Assembly (NCBI RefSeq): GCF_964355755.1
Contig: NC_092677.1
Span: 27,314,101 to 27,378,100 of the forward strand
Length of the DNA: 64,000 nucleotides
DNA from: Antedon mediterranea
Taxonomy: Eukaryota; Echinodermata; Crinoidea; Comatulida; Antedonidae
Direction of reading: 5' to 3'
A program made the position numbers and the translations under genes. Below the pieces are notes generated by a model. It made no database searches and was not told where the DNA came from. It saw nothing but the letters and a program-made list of their open reading frames with translations. How positions within the stretch are numbered: position 1 is the stretch's first letter; each line of letters opens with the position of its first letter. Below are positions 45,808-60,800 of this stretch, piece after piece.

Positions 45808-48800
45808 CCTTAATTGCCTAAGTCACACAGCTGACTTAGGCAGAAACACAACAAATATAGTACTGTATATTGATATAAGCAGTGAGTTAGGCAGAAAAAC
45901 AAAACAAAAATTATGACTTAGCTGTGAGTTAGGCAGATCGTAAGTCAGCTCTCCTTAATTGCCTAAGTCACACAGCTGACTTAGGCAGAAACACAAAAAA
46001 ATATAGTATATTGATATAAGCAGTGAGTTAGGCAGATCATAAGTCCGCTCTCCTTAATTGCCTAAGTCACACAGGTGACTTAGGCAGAAACACAAAAAAT
46101 ATAGTATATTGATATAAGCAGTGAGTTAGGCAGATCATAAGTCAGCTCTCCTTAGGCAGAAACACAAAAAAAAATAGTATATTGATATAAGCAGTGAGTT
46201 AGGCAGATCATAAGTCAGCTCTCCTTAATTGCCTAAGTCACACAGCTGACTTAGGCAGAAACACAAAAAATATAGTATATTGATATAAGCAGTGAGTAAG
46301 GCAGATCATAAGTCACCTCTCCTTAATTGCCTAAGTCACACAGCTGACTTAGGCAGAAACACAACAAATATAGTATATTGATATAAGCAGTGAGTTAGGC
46401 AGATCATGAGTCTCCTCTCCTTAATTGCCTAAGTCACACAGCTGACTTAGGCAGAAACACAATAAATATAGTATATTGATATAAGCAGTGAGTTAGGCAG
46501 ATCATAATTAAGTCAGCTCTCCTTAATTACCTAAGTCACACAGCTGACTTAGGCAGAAACACAAAAAAAATAGTATATTGATATAAGCAGTGAGTTAGGC
46601 AGAAAAAAAATTATGACTTAGACACTTTTGTTTGAGGCTGTCGATATCATCTATACAAAAAATGCTACCTTTAAGTAACAAAATTTAATAGCATCAGCTC
46701 TTCAGATTAAACTTAACACTGATGATTTTAGAAAAGGAAAGTAGCAATAAGAGAAAGAATTTGTAACAAATGGGTTAAAAAATATACTATAAAAATGTAT
46801 TTCTTATTTTATTTAAAAAATCATGAGTGTCCTCTCCTTAATTGCCTAAGTCACACAGCTGATTTAGGCAGAAACACAAAAAATATAGTATATTGATATA
46901 AGCAGTGAGTTAGGCAGATCATAAGTCAGCTCTCCTTAATTGCCTAAGTCACACAGCTGACTTAGGCAGAAACACAACAAAATATAGTATATTGATATAA
47001 GCAGTGAGTTAGGCAGATCAAAAGTCAGCTCTCCTTAATTGCCTAAGTCACACAGCTGACTTAGGCAAAAACACAACAAATATAGTATATTGATATAAGC
47101 AGTGAGTTAGGCAGATCATAAGTCAGCTCTCCTTAATTGCCTAAGTCACACAGCTGACTTGGGCAGAAACACAAAAAATATAGTATATTGATATAAGCAG
47201 TGAGTTAGGCAGATCATAAGTCAGCTCTCCTTAATTACCTAAGTCACACAGCTGACTTAGGCAGAAACACAAAAAAAATAGTATATTGATATAAGCAGTG
47301 AGTTAGGCAGAAAAAAAATTATCACTTAGACACTTTTGTTTGAGGCTGTCGATATCATCTATATACAAAAAATGCTACCTTTAAGTAACAAAATTTAATA
47401 GCATCAGCTCTTCAGATTAAAATTAACACTGATGATTTTAGAAAAGGAAAGTAGCAATAAGAGAAAGAATTTGTAACAAATGGGTTAAAAAATATACTAT
47501 AAAAAAGTATTTCTTATTTTATTTAAAAAATCATGAGTCTCCTCTCCTTAATTGCCTAAGTCACACAGCTGACTTAGGCAGAAACACAGAAAATGATCTG
47601 AGCATGTGCAAATATATATAAAAGCACTCAGATAATGTACAGAGGGCAGTATAATGATATAAGCAGTGAGTTAGGCAGATCATAAGTCAGCTCTCCTTAA
47701 GTCTCCTCTCCTTAATTGCCTAAGTCACACAGCTGACTTAGGCAGAATCTAAAAAAATATAGTATATTGATATAAGCAGTGAGTTAGGCATATCATAAGT
47801 CAGCTCTCCTTAATTGCCTAAGTCACACAGCTGACTTAGGCAGAAACACAAAAAATATAGTATATTGATATAAGCAGTGAGTTAGGCAGATCATAAGTCA
47901 GCTCTCCTTAATTGCCTAAGTCACACAGCTGACTTAGGCAGAAACACAAAAAATATAGTATATTGATATAAGCAGTGAGTTAGGCAGATCATAAGTCAGC
48001 TCTCCTTAATTGCCTAAGTCACACAGCTGACTTAGGCAGAAACACAAAAAATATAGTATATTGATATAATCAGTGAGTTAGGCAGATCATAAGTCAGCTC
48101 GCCTTAATTGCCTAAGTCACACAGCTGACTTAGGCAGAAACACAAAAAAATATAGTATATTGATAAAAGCAGTGAGTTAAGGAGATCAAAAGTCAGCTCT
48201 CCTTAATTGCCTAAGTCACACAGCTGACTTAGGCAGAAACACAAAAAATATAGTATATTGATATAAGCAGTGAGTTAGCCAGAAAAAAACAATTATGACT
48301 TAGATACTTTTGTTATGAGGCTGTCGATATCATCTATATACAAAAAATGCTACCTTTAAGTAACAAAATTTAATAGCATCAGCTCTTCAGATTAAAATTA
48401 ACACTGATGATTTTAGAAAAGGAAAGTAGCAATAAAAGAGAAAGAATTTGTAACAAATGGGTTAAAAAATATACTATAAAAAAGTATTTCTTATTTCATT
48501 TAAAAAATCATGAGTCTCCTCTCCTTAATTGCCTAAGTCACACAACTGACTTAGGCAGAATCTAAAAAAATATAGTATATTGATATAAGCAGTGAGTTAG
48601 GCAGATCATAAGTCAGCTCTCCTTAATTGCCTAAGTCACACAGCTGACTTAGGCAGAAACACAAAAAATATAGTATATTGATATAAGCAGTGAGTTAGGC
48701 AGATCATAAGTCAGCTCTCTTTAATTGCCTAAGTCACACAGCTGACTTAGGCAGAAACACAAAAAATATAGTATATTGATATAAGCAGTGAGTTAGCCAG

Positions 48801-51800
48801 AAAAAAACAATTATGACTTAGACACTTTTGTTATGAGGCTGTCGATATCATCTATATACAAAAAATGCTACCTTTAAGTAACAAAATTTAATAGCATCAG
48901 CTCTTCAGATTAAAATTAACACTGATGATTTTAGAAAAGGAAAGTAGCAATAAAAGAGAAAGAATTTGTAACAAATGGGTTAAAAAATATACTATAAAAA
49001 AGTATTTCTTATTTTATTTAAAAAATCATGAGTCTCCTCTCCTTAATTGCCTAAGTCACACAGCTGACTTAGGCAGAAACACAGAAAACGATCTGAGCAT
49101 GTGCAAATATATATAAAAGCACTCAGATAATGTACAGAGGGCAGTATAATGATATAAGCAGTGAGTTAGGCAGATCAAAAGTCAGCTCTCCTTAATTGCC
49201 TAAGTCACACAGCTGACTTAGGCAGAAACACAAAAAATATAGTATATTGATATAAGCAGTGAGTTAGCCAGAAAAAAACAATTATGACTTAGACACTTTT
49301 GTTATGAGGCTGTCGATATCATCTATATACAAAAAATGCTACCTTTAAGTAACAAAATTTAATAGCATCAGCTCTTCAGATTAAAATTAACACTGATGAT
49401 TTTAGAAAAGGAAAGTAGCAATAAAAGAGAAAGAATTTGTAACAAATGGGTTAAAAAATATACTATAAAAATGTATTTCTTATTTTATTAAAAAAATTAT
49501 GAGTCTCCTCTCCTTAATTGCCTAAGTCACACAGCTGACTTAGGCAGAATCTAAAAAAATATAGTATATTGATATAAGCAGTGAGTTAGGCAGATCATAA
49601 GTCAGCTCTCCTTAATTGCCTAAGTCACACAGCTGACTTAGGCAGAAACACAAAAAATATAGTATATTGATATAAGCAGTGAGTTAGCCAGAAAAAAACA
49701 ATTATGACTTAGACACTTTTGTTATGAGGCTGTCGATATCATCTATATACAAAAAATGCTACCTTTAAGTAACAAAATTTAATAGCATCAGCTCTTCAGA
49801 TTAAAATTAACACTGATGATTTTAGAAAAGGAAAGTAGCAATAAAAGAGAAAGAATTTGTAACAAATGGGTTAAAAAATATACTATAAAAATGTATTTCT
49901 TATTTTATTAAAAAAATTATGAGTCTCCTCTCCTTAATTGCCTAAGTCAAACAGCTGACTTAGGCAGAATCTAAAAAAATATGGTATATTGATATAAGCA
50001 GTGAGTTAGGCAGATCATAAGTCAGCTCTCCTTAATTGCCTAAGTCACACAGCTGACTTAGGCAGAATCTAAAAAAATATAGTATATTGATATAAGCAGT
50101 GAGTTAGGCAGATCATAAGTCAGCTCTCCTTAATTGCCTAAGTCACACAGCTGACTTAGGCAGAAACACAAAAAATATAGTATATTGATATAAGCAGTGA
50201 GTTAGCCAGAAAAAAACAATTATGACTTAGACACTTTTGTTATGAGGCTGTCGATATCATCTATATACAAAAAATGCTACCTTTAAGTAACAAAATTTAA
50301 TAGCATCAGCTCTTCAGATTAAAATTAACACTGATGATTTTAGAAAAGGAAAGTAGCAATAAAAGAGAAAGAATTTGTAACAAATGGGTTAAAAAATATA
50401 CTATAAAAATGTATTTCTTATTTTATTTAAAAAAATTATGAGTCTCCTCTCCTTAATTGCCTAAGTCAGCTGTGTGACTTAGGCAGATCATAAGTCAGCT
50501 CTCTTTAATTGCCTAAGTCACACAGCTGACTTAGGCAGAAACATAAAAAATATAGTATATTGATATAAGCAGTGAGTTAGGCAGAAAAAAAATTATGACT
50601 TAGACACTTTTGTTATGAGGCTGTCGATATCATCTATATACAAAAAATGCTACCAAATTGCTACAAAATTTAATAGCATCAGCTCTTCAGATTAAAATTA
50701 ACACTGATGATTTTAGAAAAGGAAAGTAGCAATAAAAGAGAAAGAATGTGTAACAAATGGGTTAAAAAATATACTATAAAAAAGTATTTCTTATTTTATT
50801 TAAAAAATCATGAGTCTCCTCTCCTTAATTGCCTAAGTCACACAGCTGACTTAGGCAGAAACACAGAAAACGATCTGAGCATGTGCAAATATATATAAAA
50901 GCACTCAGATAATGTACAGAGGGCAGTATAATGATATAAGCAGTGAGTTAGGCAGATCATGAGTCAGCTCTCCTTAAGTCTCCTCTCCTTAATTGCCTAA
51001 GTCACACAGCTGACTTAGGCAGAATCTAAAAAAATATAGTATATTGATATAAGCAGTGAGTTAGGCATATCATAAGTCAGCTCTCCTTAATTGCCTAAGT
51101 CACACAGCTGACTTAGGCAGAAACACAAAAAATATAGTATATTGATATAAGCAGTGAGTTAGGCAGATCATAAGTCAGCTCTCCTTAATTGCCTAAGTCA
51201 CACAGCTGACTTAGGCAGAAACACAAAAAATATAGTATATTGATATAAGCAGTGAGTTAGGCAGATCATAAGTCAGCTCTCCTTAATTGCCTAAGTCACA
51301 CAGCTGACTTAGGCAGAAACACAAAAAATATAGTATATTGATATAATCAGTGAGTTAGGCAGATCATAAGTCAGCTCGCCTTAATTGCCTAAGTCACACA
51401 GCTGACTTAGGCAGAAACACAAAAAAATATAGTATATTGATAAAAGCAGTGAGTTAAGGAGATCAAAAGTCAGCTCTCCTTAATTGCCTAAGTCACACAG
51501 CTGACTTAGGCAGAAACACAAAAAATATAGTATATTGATATAAGCAGTGAGTTAGCCAGAAAAAAACAATTATGACTTAGATACTTTTGTTATGAGGCTG
51601 TCGATATCATCTATATAGAAAAAAATGCTACCTTTAAGTAACAAAATTTAATAGCATCAGCTCTTCAGATTAAAATTAACACTGATGATTTTAGAAAAGG
51701 AAAGTAGCAATAAAAGAGAAAGAATTTGTAACAAATGGGTTAAAAAATATACTATAAAAAAGTATTTCTTATTTCATTTAAAAAATCATGAGTCTCCTCT

Positions 51801-54800
51801 CCTTAATTGCCTAAGTCACACAGCTGACTTAGGCAGAATCTAAAAAAATATAGTATATTGATATAAGCAGTGAGTTAGGCAGATCATAAGTCAGCTCTCC
51901 TTAATTGCCTAAGTCACACAGCTGACTTAGGCAGAAACACAAAAAATATAGTATATTGATATAAGCAGTGAGTTAGGCAGATCATAAGTCAGCTCTCTTT
52001 AATTGCCTAAGTCACACAGCTGACTTAGGCAGAAACACAAAAAATATAGTATATTGATATAAGCAGTGAGTTAGGCAGAAAAAAAATTATGACTTAGACA
52101 CTTTTGTTATGAGGCTGTCGATATCATCTATATACAAAAAATGCTACCTTTAAGTAACAAAATTTAATAGCATCAGCTCTTCAGATTAAAATTAACACTG
52201 ATGATTTTAGAAAAGGAAAGTAGCAATAAAAGAGAAAGAATTTGTAACAAATGGGTTAAAAAATATACTATAAAAATGTATTTCTTATTTTATTAAAAAA
52301 ATTATGAGTCTCCTTTCCTTAATTGCCTAAGTCACACAGCTGACTTAGGCAGAATCTAAAAAAATATAGTATATTGATATAAGCAGTGAGTTAGGCAGAT
52401 CATAAGTCAGCTCTCCTTAATTGCCTAAGTCACACAGCTGACTTAGGCAGAAACACAAAAAAATATAGTATATTGATATAAGCAGTGAGTTAGGCAGATC
52501 ATAAGTCAGCTCTCTTTAATTGCCTAAGTCACACAGCTGACTTAGGCAGAAACACAAAAAATATAGTATATTGATATAAGCAGTGAGTTAGGCAGAAAAA
52601 AAATTATGACTTAAACACTTTTGTTATGAGGCTGTCGATATCATCTATATACAAAAAATGCTACCTTTAAGTAACAAAATTTAATAGCATCAGCTCTTCA
52701 GATTAAAATTAACACTGATGATTTTAGAAAAGGAAAGTAGAAATAAAAGAGAAAGAATTTGTAACAAATGGGTTAAAAAATATACTATAAAAAAGTATTT
52801 CTTATTTCATTTAAAAAATTATGAGTCTCCTCTCCTTAATTGCCTAAGTCACACAGCTGACTTAGGCAGAATCTAAAAAAATATAGTATATTGATATAAG
52901 CAGTGAGTTAGGCAGAAAAAAAATTATCACTTAGACACTTTTGTTTGAGGCTGTCGATATCATCTATATACAAAAAATGCTACCTTTAAGTAACAAAATT
53001 TAATAGCATCAGCTCTTCAGATTAAAATTAACACTGATGATTTTAGAAAAGGAAAGTAGCAATAAAAGAGAAAGAATTTGTAACAAATGGGTTAAAAAAT
53101 ATACTATAAAAAAGTATTTCTTATTTTATTTAAAAAATCATGAGTCTCCTCTCCTTAATTGCCTAAGTCACACAGCTGACTTAGGCAGAAACACAGAAAA
53201 CGATCTGAGCATGTGCAAATATATATAAAAGCACTCAGATAATGTACAGAGGGCAGTATAATGATATAAGCAGTGAGTTAGGCAGATCAAAAGTCAGCTC
53301 TCCTTAATTGCCTAAGTCACACAGCTGACTTAGGCAGAAACACAAAAAATATAGTATATTGATATAAGCAGTGAGTTAGCCAGAAAAAAACAATTATGAC
53401 TTAGACACTTTTGTTATGAGGCTGTCGATATCATCTATATACAAAAAATGCTACCTTTAAGTAACAAAATTTAATAGCATCAGCTCTTCAGATTAAAATT
53501 AACACTGATGATTTTAGAAAAGGAAAGTAGCAATAAAAGAGAAAGAATTTGTAACAAATGGGTTAAAAAATATACTATAAAAATGTATTTCTTATTTTAT
53601 TAAAAAAATTATGAGTCTCCTCTCCTTAATTGCCTAAGTCACACAGCTGACTTAGGCAGAATCTAAAAAATTATAGTATATTGATATAAGCAGTGAGTTA
53701 GGCAGATCATAAGTCAGCTCTCCTTAATTGCCTAAGTCACACAGCTGACTTAGGCAGAAACACAAAAAATATAGTATATTGATATAAGCAGTGAGTTAGC
53801 CAGAAAAAAACAATTATGACTTAGACACTTTTGTTATGAGGCTGTCGATATCATCTATATACAAAAAATGCTACCTTTAAGTAACAAAATTTAATAGCAT
53901 CAGCTCTTCAGATTAAAATTAACACTGATGATTTTAGAAAAGGAAAGTAGCAATAAAAGAGAAAGAATTTGTAACAAATGGGTTAAAAAATATACTATAA
54001 AAATGTATTTCTTATTTTATTAAAAAAATTATGAGTCTCCTCTCCTTAATTGCCTAAGTCACACAGCTGACTTAGGCAGAATCTAAAAAAATATAGTATA
54101 TTGATATAAGCAGTGAGTTAGGCAGATCATAAGTCAGCTCTCCTTAATTGCCTAAGTCACACAGCTGACTTAGGCAGAATCTAAAAAAATATAGTATATT
54201 GATATAAGCAGTGAGTTAGGCAGATCATAAGTCAGCTCTCCTTAATTGCCTAAGTCACACAGCTGACTTAGGCAGAAACACAAAAAATATAGTATATTGA
54301 TATAAGCAGTGAGTTAGCCAGAAAAAAACAATTATGACTTAGACACTTTTGTTATGAGGCTGTCGATATCATCTATATACAAAAAATGCTACCTTTAAGT
54401 AACAAAATTTAATAGCATCAGCTCTTCAGAATAAAATTAACACTGATGATTTTAGAAAAGGAAAGTAGCAATAAAAGAGAAAGAATTTGTAACAAATGGG
54501 TTAAAAAATATACTATAAAGATGTATTTCTTATTTTATTAAAAAAAATTATGAGTCTCCTCTCCTTAATTGCCTAAGTCAGCTGTGTGACTTAGGCAGAT
54601 CATAAGTCAGCTCTCTTTAATTGCCTAAGTCACACAGCTGACTTAGGCAGAAACATAAAAAATATAGTATATTGATATAAGCAGTGAGTTAGGCAGAAAA
54701 AAAATTATGACTTAGACACTTTTGTTATGAGGCTGTCGATATCATCTATATACAAAAAATGCTACCAAATTGCTACAAAATTTAATAGCATCAGCTCTTC

Positions 54801-57800
54801 AGATTAAAATTAACACTGATGATTTTAGAAAAGGAAAGTAGCAATAAAAGAGAAAGAATGTGTAACAAATGGGTTAAAAAATATACTATAAAAAAGTATT
54901 TCTTATTTTATTTAAAAAATCATGAGTCTCCTCTCCTTAATTGCCTAAGTCACACAGCTGACTTAGGCAGAAACACAGAAAACGATCTGAGCATGTGCAA
55001 ATATATATAAAAGCACTCAGATAATGTACAGAGGGCAGTATAATGATATAAGCAGTGAGTTAGGCAGATCATGAGTCAGCTCTCCTTAAGTCTCCTCTCC
55101 TTAATTGCCTAAGTCACACAGCTGACTTAGGCAGAATCTAAAAAAATATAGTATATTGATATAAGCAGTGAGTTAGGCATATCATAAGTCAGCTCTCCTT
55201 AATTGCCTAAGTCACACAGCTGACTTAGGCAGAAACACAAAAAATATAGTATATTGATATAAGCAGTGAGTTAGGCAGATCATAAGTCAGCTCTCCTTAA
55301 TTGCCTAAGTCACACAGCTGACTTAGGCAGAAACACAAAAAATATAGTATATTGATATAAGCAGTGAGTTAGGCAGATCATAAGTCAGCTCTCCTTAATT
55401 GCCTAAGTCACACAGCTGACTTAGGCAGAAACACAAAAAATATAGTATATTGATATAATCAGTGAGTTAGGCAGATCATAAGTCAGCTCGCCTTAATTGC
55501 CTAAGTCACACAGCTGACTTAGGCAGAAACACAAAAAAATATAGTATATTGATAAAAGCAGTGAGTTAAGGAGATCAAAAGTCAGCTCTCCTTAATTGCC
55601 TAAGTCACACAGCTGACTTAGGCAGAAACACAAAAAATATAGTATATTGATATAAGCAGTGAGTTAGCCAGAAAAAAACAATTATGACTTAGATACTTTT
55701 GTTATGAGGCTGTCGATATCATCTATATACAAAAAATGCTACCTTTAAGTAACAAAATTTAATAGCATCAGCTCTTCAGATTAAAATTAACACTGATGAT
55801 TTTAGAAAAGGAAAGTAGCAATAAAAGAGAAAGAATTTGTAACAAATGGGTTAAAAAATATACTATAAAAAAGTATTTCTTATTTCATTTAAAAAATCAT
55901 GAGTCTCCTCTCCTTAATTGCCTAAGTCACACAGCTGACTTAGGCAGAATCTAAAAAAATATAGTATATTGATATAAGCAGTGAGTTAGGCAGATCATAA
56001 GTCAGCTCTCCTTAATTGCCTAAGTCAGCTGTGTGACTTAGGCAGAAACACAAAAAATATAGTATATTGATATAAGCAGTGAGTTAGGCAGATCATAAGT
56101 CAGCTCTCTTTAATTGCCTAAGTCACACAGCTGACTTAGGCAGAAACACAAAAAATATAGTATATTGATATAAGCAGTGAGTTAGGCAGAAAAAAAATTA
56201 TGACTTAGACACTTTTGTTATGAGGCTGTCGATATCATCTATATACAAAAAATGCTACCTTTAAGTAACAAAATTTAATAGCATCAGCTCTTCAGATTAA
56301 AATTAACACTGATGATTTTAGAAAAGGAAAGTAGCAATAAAGAGAAAGAATTTGTAACAAATGGGTTAAAAAATATACTATAAAAAAGTATTTCTTATTT
56401 TATTTAAAAAATCATGAGTCTCCTCTCCTTAATTGCCTAAGTCACACAGCTGACTTAGGCAGAAACACAAAAAAATATAGTATATTGATATAAGCAGTGA
56501 GTTAGGCAGATCATAAGTCAGCTCTCCTTAATTGCCTAAGTCACACAGCTGACTTAGGCAGAAACACAAAAAATATAGTATATTGATATAAGCAGTGAGT
56601 TAGCCAGAAAAAAACAATTATGACTTAGACACTTTTGTTATGAGGCTGTCGATATCATCTATATACAAAAAATGCTACCTTTAAGTAACAAAATTTAATA
56701 GCATCAGCTCTTCAGATTAAAATTAACACTGATGATTTTAGAAAAGGAAAGTAGCAATAAAAGAGAAAGAATTTGTAACAAATGGGTTAAAAAATATACT
56801 ATAAAAAAGTATTTCTTATTTTATTTAAAAAATCATGAGTCTCCTCTCCTTAATTGCCTAAGTCACACAGCTGACTTAGGCAGAAACACAGAAAACGATC
56901 TGAGCATGTGCAAATATATATAAAAGCACTCAGATAATGTACAGAGGGCAGTATAATGATATAAGCAGTGAGTTAGGCAGATCAAAAGTCAGCTCTCCTT
57001 AATTGCCTAAGTCACACAGCTGACTTAGGCAGAAACACAAAAAATATAGTATATTGATATAAGCAGTGAGTTAGCCAGAAAAAAACAATTATGACTTAGA
57101 CACTTTTGTTATGAGGCTGTCGATATCATCTATATACAAAAAATGCTACCTTTAAGTAACAAAATTTAATAGCATCAGCTCTTCAGATTAAAATTAACAC
57201 TGATGATTTTAGAAAAGGAAAGTAGCAATAAAAGAGAAAGAATTTGTAACAAATGGGTTAAAAAATATACTATAAAAATGTATTTCTTATTTTATTAAAA
57301 AAATTATGAGTCTCCTTTCCTTAATTGCCTAAGTCACACAGCTGACTTAGGCAGAATCTAAAAAAATATAGTATATTGATATAAGCAGTGAGTTAGGCAG
57401 ATCATAAGTCAGCTCTCCTTAATTGCCTAAGTCACACAGCTGACTTAGGCAGAAACACAAAAAAATATAGTATATTGATATAAGCAGTGAGTTAGGCAGA
57501 TCATAAGTCAGCTCTCTTTAATTGCTAAGTCACACAGCTGACTTAGGCAGAAACACAAAAAAATATAGTATATTGATATAAGCAGTGAGTTAGGCAGAAA
57601 AAAAATTATGACTTAAACACTTTTGTTATGAGGCTGTCGATATCATCTATATACAAAAAATGCTACCTTTAAGTAACAAAATTTAATAGCATCAGCTCTT
57701 CAGATTAAAATTAACACTGATGATTTTAGAAAAGGAAAGTAGAAATAAAAGAGAAAGAATTTGTAACAAATGGGTTAAAAAATATACTATAAAAAAGTAT

Positions 57801-60800
57801 TTCTTATTTCATTAAAAAAATTATGAGTCTCCTCTCCTTAATTGCCTAAGTCACACAGCTGACTTAGGCAGAATCTAAAAAAATATAGTATATTGATATA
57901 AGCAGTGAGTTAGGCATATCATAAGTCAGCTCTCCTTAATTGCCTAAGTCACACAGCTGACTTAGGCAGAAACACAAAAAATATAGTATATTGATATAAG
58001 CAGTGAGTTAGGCTGATCATAAGTCAGCTCTCCTTAATTGCCTAAGTCACACAGCTGACTTAGGCAGAAACACACAAAAATATAGTATATTGATATAAGC
58101 AGTGAGTTAGGCAGATCATAAGTCAGCTCTCCTTAATTGCCTAAGTCACACAGCTGACTTAGGCAGAAACACAAAAAATATAGTATATTGACATAAGCAG
58201 TGAGTTAGGCAGATCATAAGTCAGCTCGCCTTAATTGCCTAAGTCACACAGCTGACTTAGGCAGAAACACAAAAAAATATAGTATATTGATAAAAGCAGT
58301 GAGTTAAGCAGATCAAAAGTCAGCTCTCCTTAATTGCCTAAGTCAGCTGTGTGACTTAGGCAGAAACACAAAAAAATATAGTATATTGATATAAGCAGTG
58401 AGTTAGGCAGATCAAAAGTCAGCTCTCCTTAATTGCCTAAGTCACACAGCTGACTTAGGCAGAAACACAAAAAATATAGTATATTGATATAAGCAGTGAG
58501 TTAGCCAGAAAAAAACAATTATGACTTAGATACTTTTGTTATGAGGCTGTCGATATCATCTATATACAAAAAATGCTACCTTTAAGTAACAAAATTTAAT
58601 AGCATCAGCTCTTCAGATTAAAATTAACACTGATGATTTTAGAAAAGGAAAGTAGCAATAAAAGAGAAAGAATTTGTAACAAATGGGTTAAAAAATATAC
58701 TATAAAAAAGTATTTCTTATTTCATTTAAAAAATCATGAGTCTCCTCTCCTTAATTGCCTAAGTCACACAGCTGACTTAGGCAGAAACACAGAAAACGAT
58801 CTGAGCATGTGCAAATATATATAAAAGCACTCAGATAATGTACAGAGGGCAGTATAATGGTATAAGCAGTGAGTTAGGCAGATCATAAGTCAGCTCTCCT
58901 TAAGTCTCCTCTCCTGTCCTCCTTTGTCTGTCTCTCTTCCTTCGCTTGTCTCTCGTCGTTCTATGTTCGATCTTCAGTTTTTGTATAAATGTATGAATTT
59001 CCGTTTCAATTGTAATTTTATCTCCTTGTTTTCCTTTCATGTTAAAGCTGTTGGTTGTCGTACTCGTAATTCCAAATGTAATCTTCTTTATGTGCCGTAT
59101 TGTCGTGTTAATGTTACCAAGAATGGATTTATTTCACGTATTTGTCTTCTTTTTAATAATTGTGTTGTTAAAGATAATTCTATTGATCTCTTTTTTGACC
59201 GTTATAATTGTTTTTGTAATAAAATTAGTAAAATTGTATAAATTTGTATTTTAGATTTTAAGATTTTTTTATATTTTTATATGGTATAGTTTATTCCATT
59301 CTGTAAGGGGCGGGTTTCCCGCTGTTGAATGAGTTTGAATAAAATAAAATAAAATAAAATAAATAAAATTAATTGCCTAAGTCACACAGCTGACTTAGGC
59401 AGAATCTAAAAAAATATAGTATATTGATATAAGCAGTGAGTTAGGCATATCATAAGTCAGCTCTCCTTAATTGCCTAAGTCACACAGCTGACTTAGGCAG
59501 AAACACAAAAAATATAGTATATTGATATAAGCAGTGAGTTAGGCAGATCATAAGTCAGCTCTCCTTAGTTGCCTAAGTCACACAGCTGACTTAGGCAGAA
59601 ACACACAAAAATATAGTATATTGATATAAGCAGTGAGTTAGGCAGATCATAAGTCAGCTCTCTTTAATTGCCTAAGTCACACAGCTGACTTAGGCAGAAA
59701 CACAAAAAATATAGTATATTGATATAAGCAGTAGGTTAGCCAGAAAAAAACAATTATGACTTAGACACTTTTGTTATGAGGCTGTCGATATCATCTATAT
59801 ACAAAAAATGCTACCTTTAAGTAACAAAATTTAATAGCATCAGCTCTTCAGATTAAAATTAACACTGATGATTTTAGAAAAGGAAAGTAGCAATAAAAGA
59901 GGAAGAATTTCTAACAAATGGGTTAAAAAATATACTATAAAAATGTATTTCTTATTTTATTTTAAAAATTATGAGTCTCCTCTCCTTAATTGCCTAAGTC
60001 ACACAGCTGACTTAGGCAGAAACACAGAAAACGATCTGAGCATGTGCAAATATATATAAAAGCACTCAGATAATGTACAGAGGGCAGTATAATGATATAA
60101 GCAGTGAGTTAGGCAGATCATAAGTCAGCTCTCCTTAAGTCTCCTCTCCTTAATTGCCTAAGTCACACAGCTGACTTAGGCAGAATCTAAAAAAATATAG
60201 TATATTGATATAAGCAGTGAGTTAGGCATATCATAAGTCAGCTCTCCTTAATTGCCTAATTCACACAGCTGACTTAGGCAGAAACACAAAAAATATAGTA
60301 TATTGATATAATCAGTGAGTTAGGCAGATCATAAGTCAGCTAGCCTTAATTGCCTAAGTCACACAGCTGACTTAGGCAAAAACACAACAAAATATAGTAT
60401 ATTGATATAAGCAGTGAGTTAAGCAGATAAAAAGTCAGCTCTCCTTAATTGCCTAAGTCACACAGCTGACTTAGGCAGAAACACAAAAAATATAGTATAT
60501 TGATATAAGCAGTGAGTTAGCCAGAAAAAAACAATTATGACTTAGACACTTTTGTTATGAGGCTGTCGATATCATCTATATACAAAAAATGCTACCTTTA
60601 AGTAACAAAATTTAATAGCATCATAAGTCAGCTCTCCTTAAGTCTCCTCTCCTTAATTGCCTAAGTCACACAGCTGACTTAGGCAGAATCTAAAAAAATA
60701 TAGTATATTGATATAAGCAGTGAGTTAGGCATATCATAAGTCAGCTCTCCTTAATTGCCTAAGTCACACAGCTGACTTAGGCAGAAACACAACAAATATA

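Noticed and set aside
48925-60059. A 63-codon frame found seven times almost unchanged (MILEKESSNKRER...)
   Set aside because: The flanking non-coding bases are equally conserved, so DNA duplication explains the conservation. No domain is recognisable and other copies are broken by small indels.
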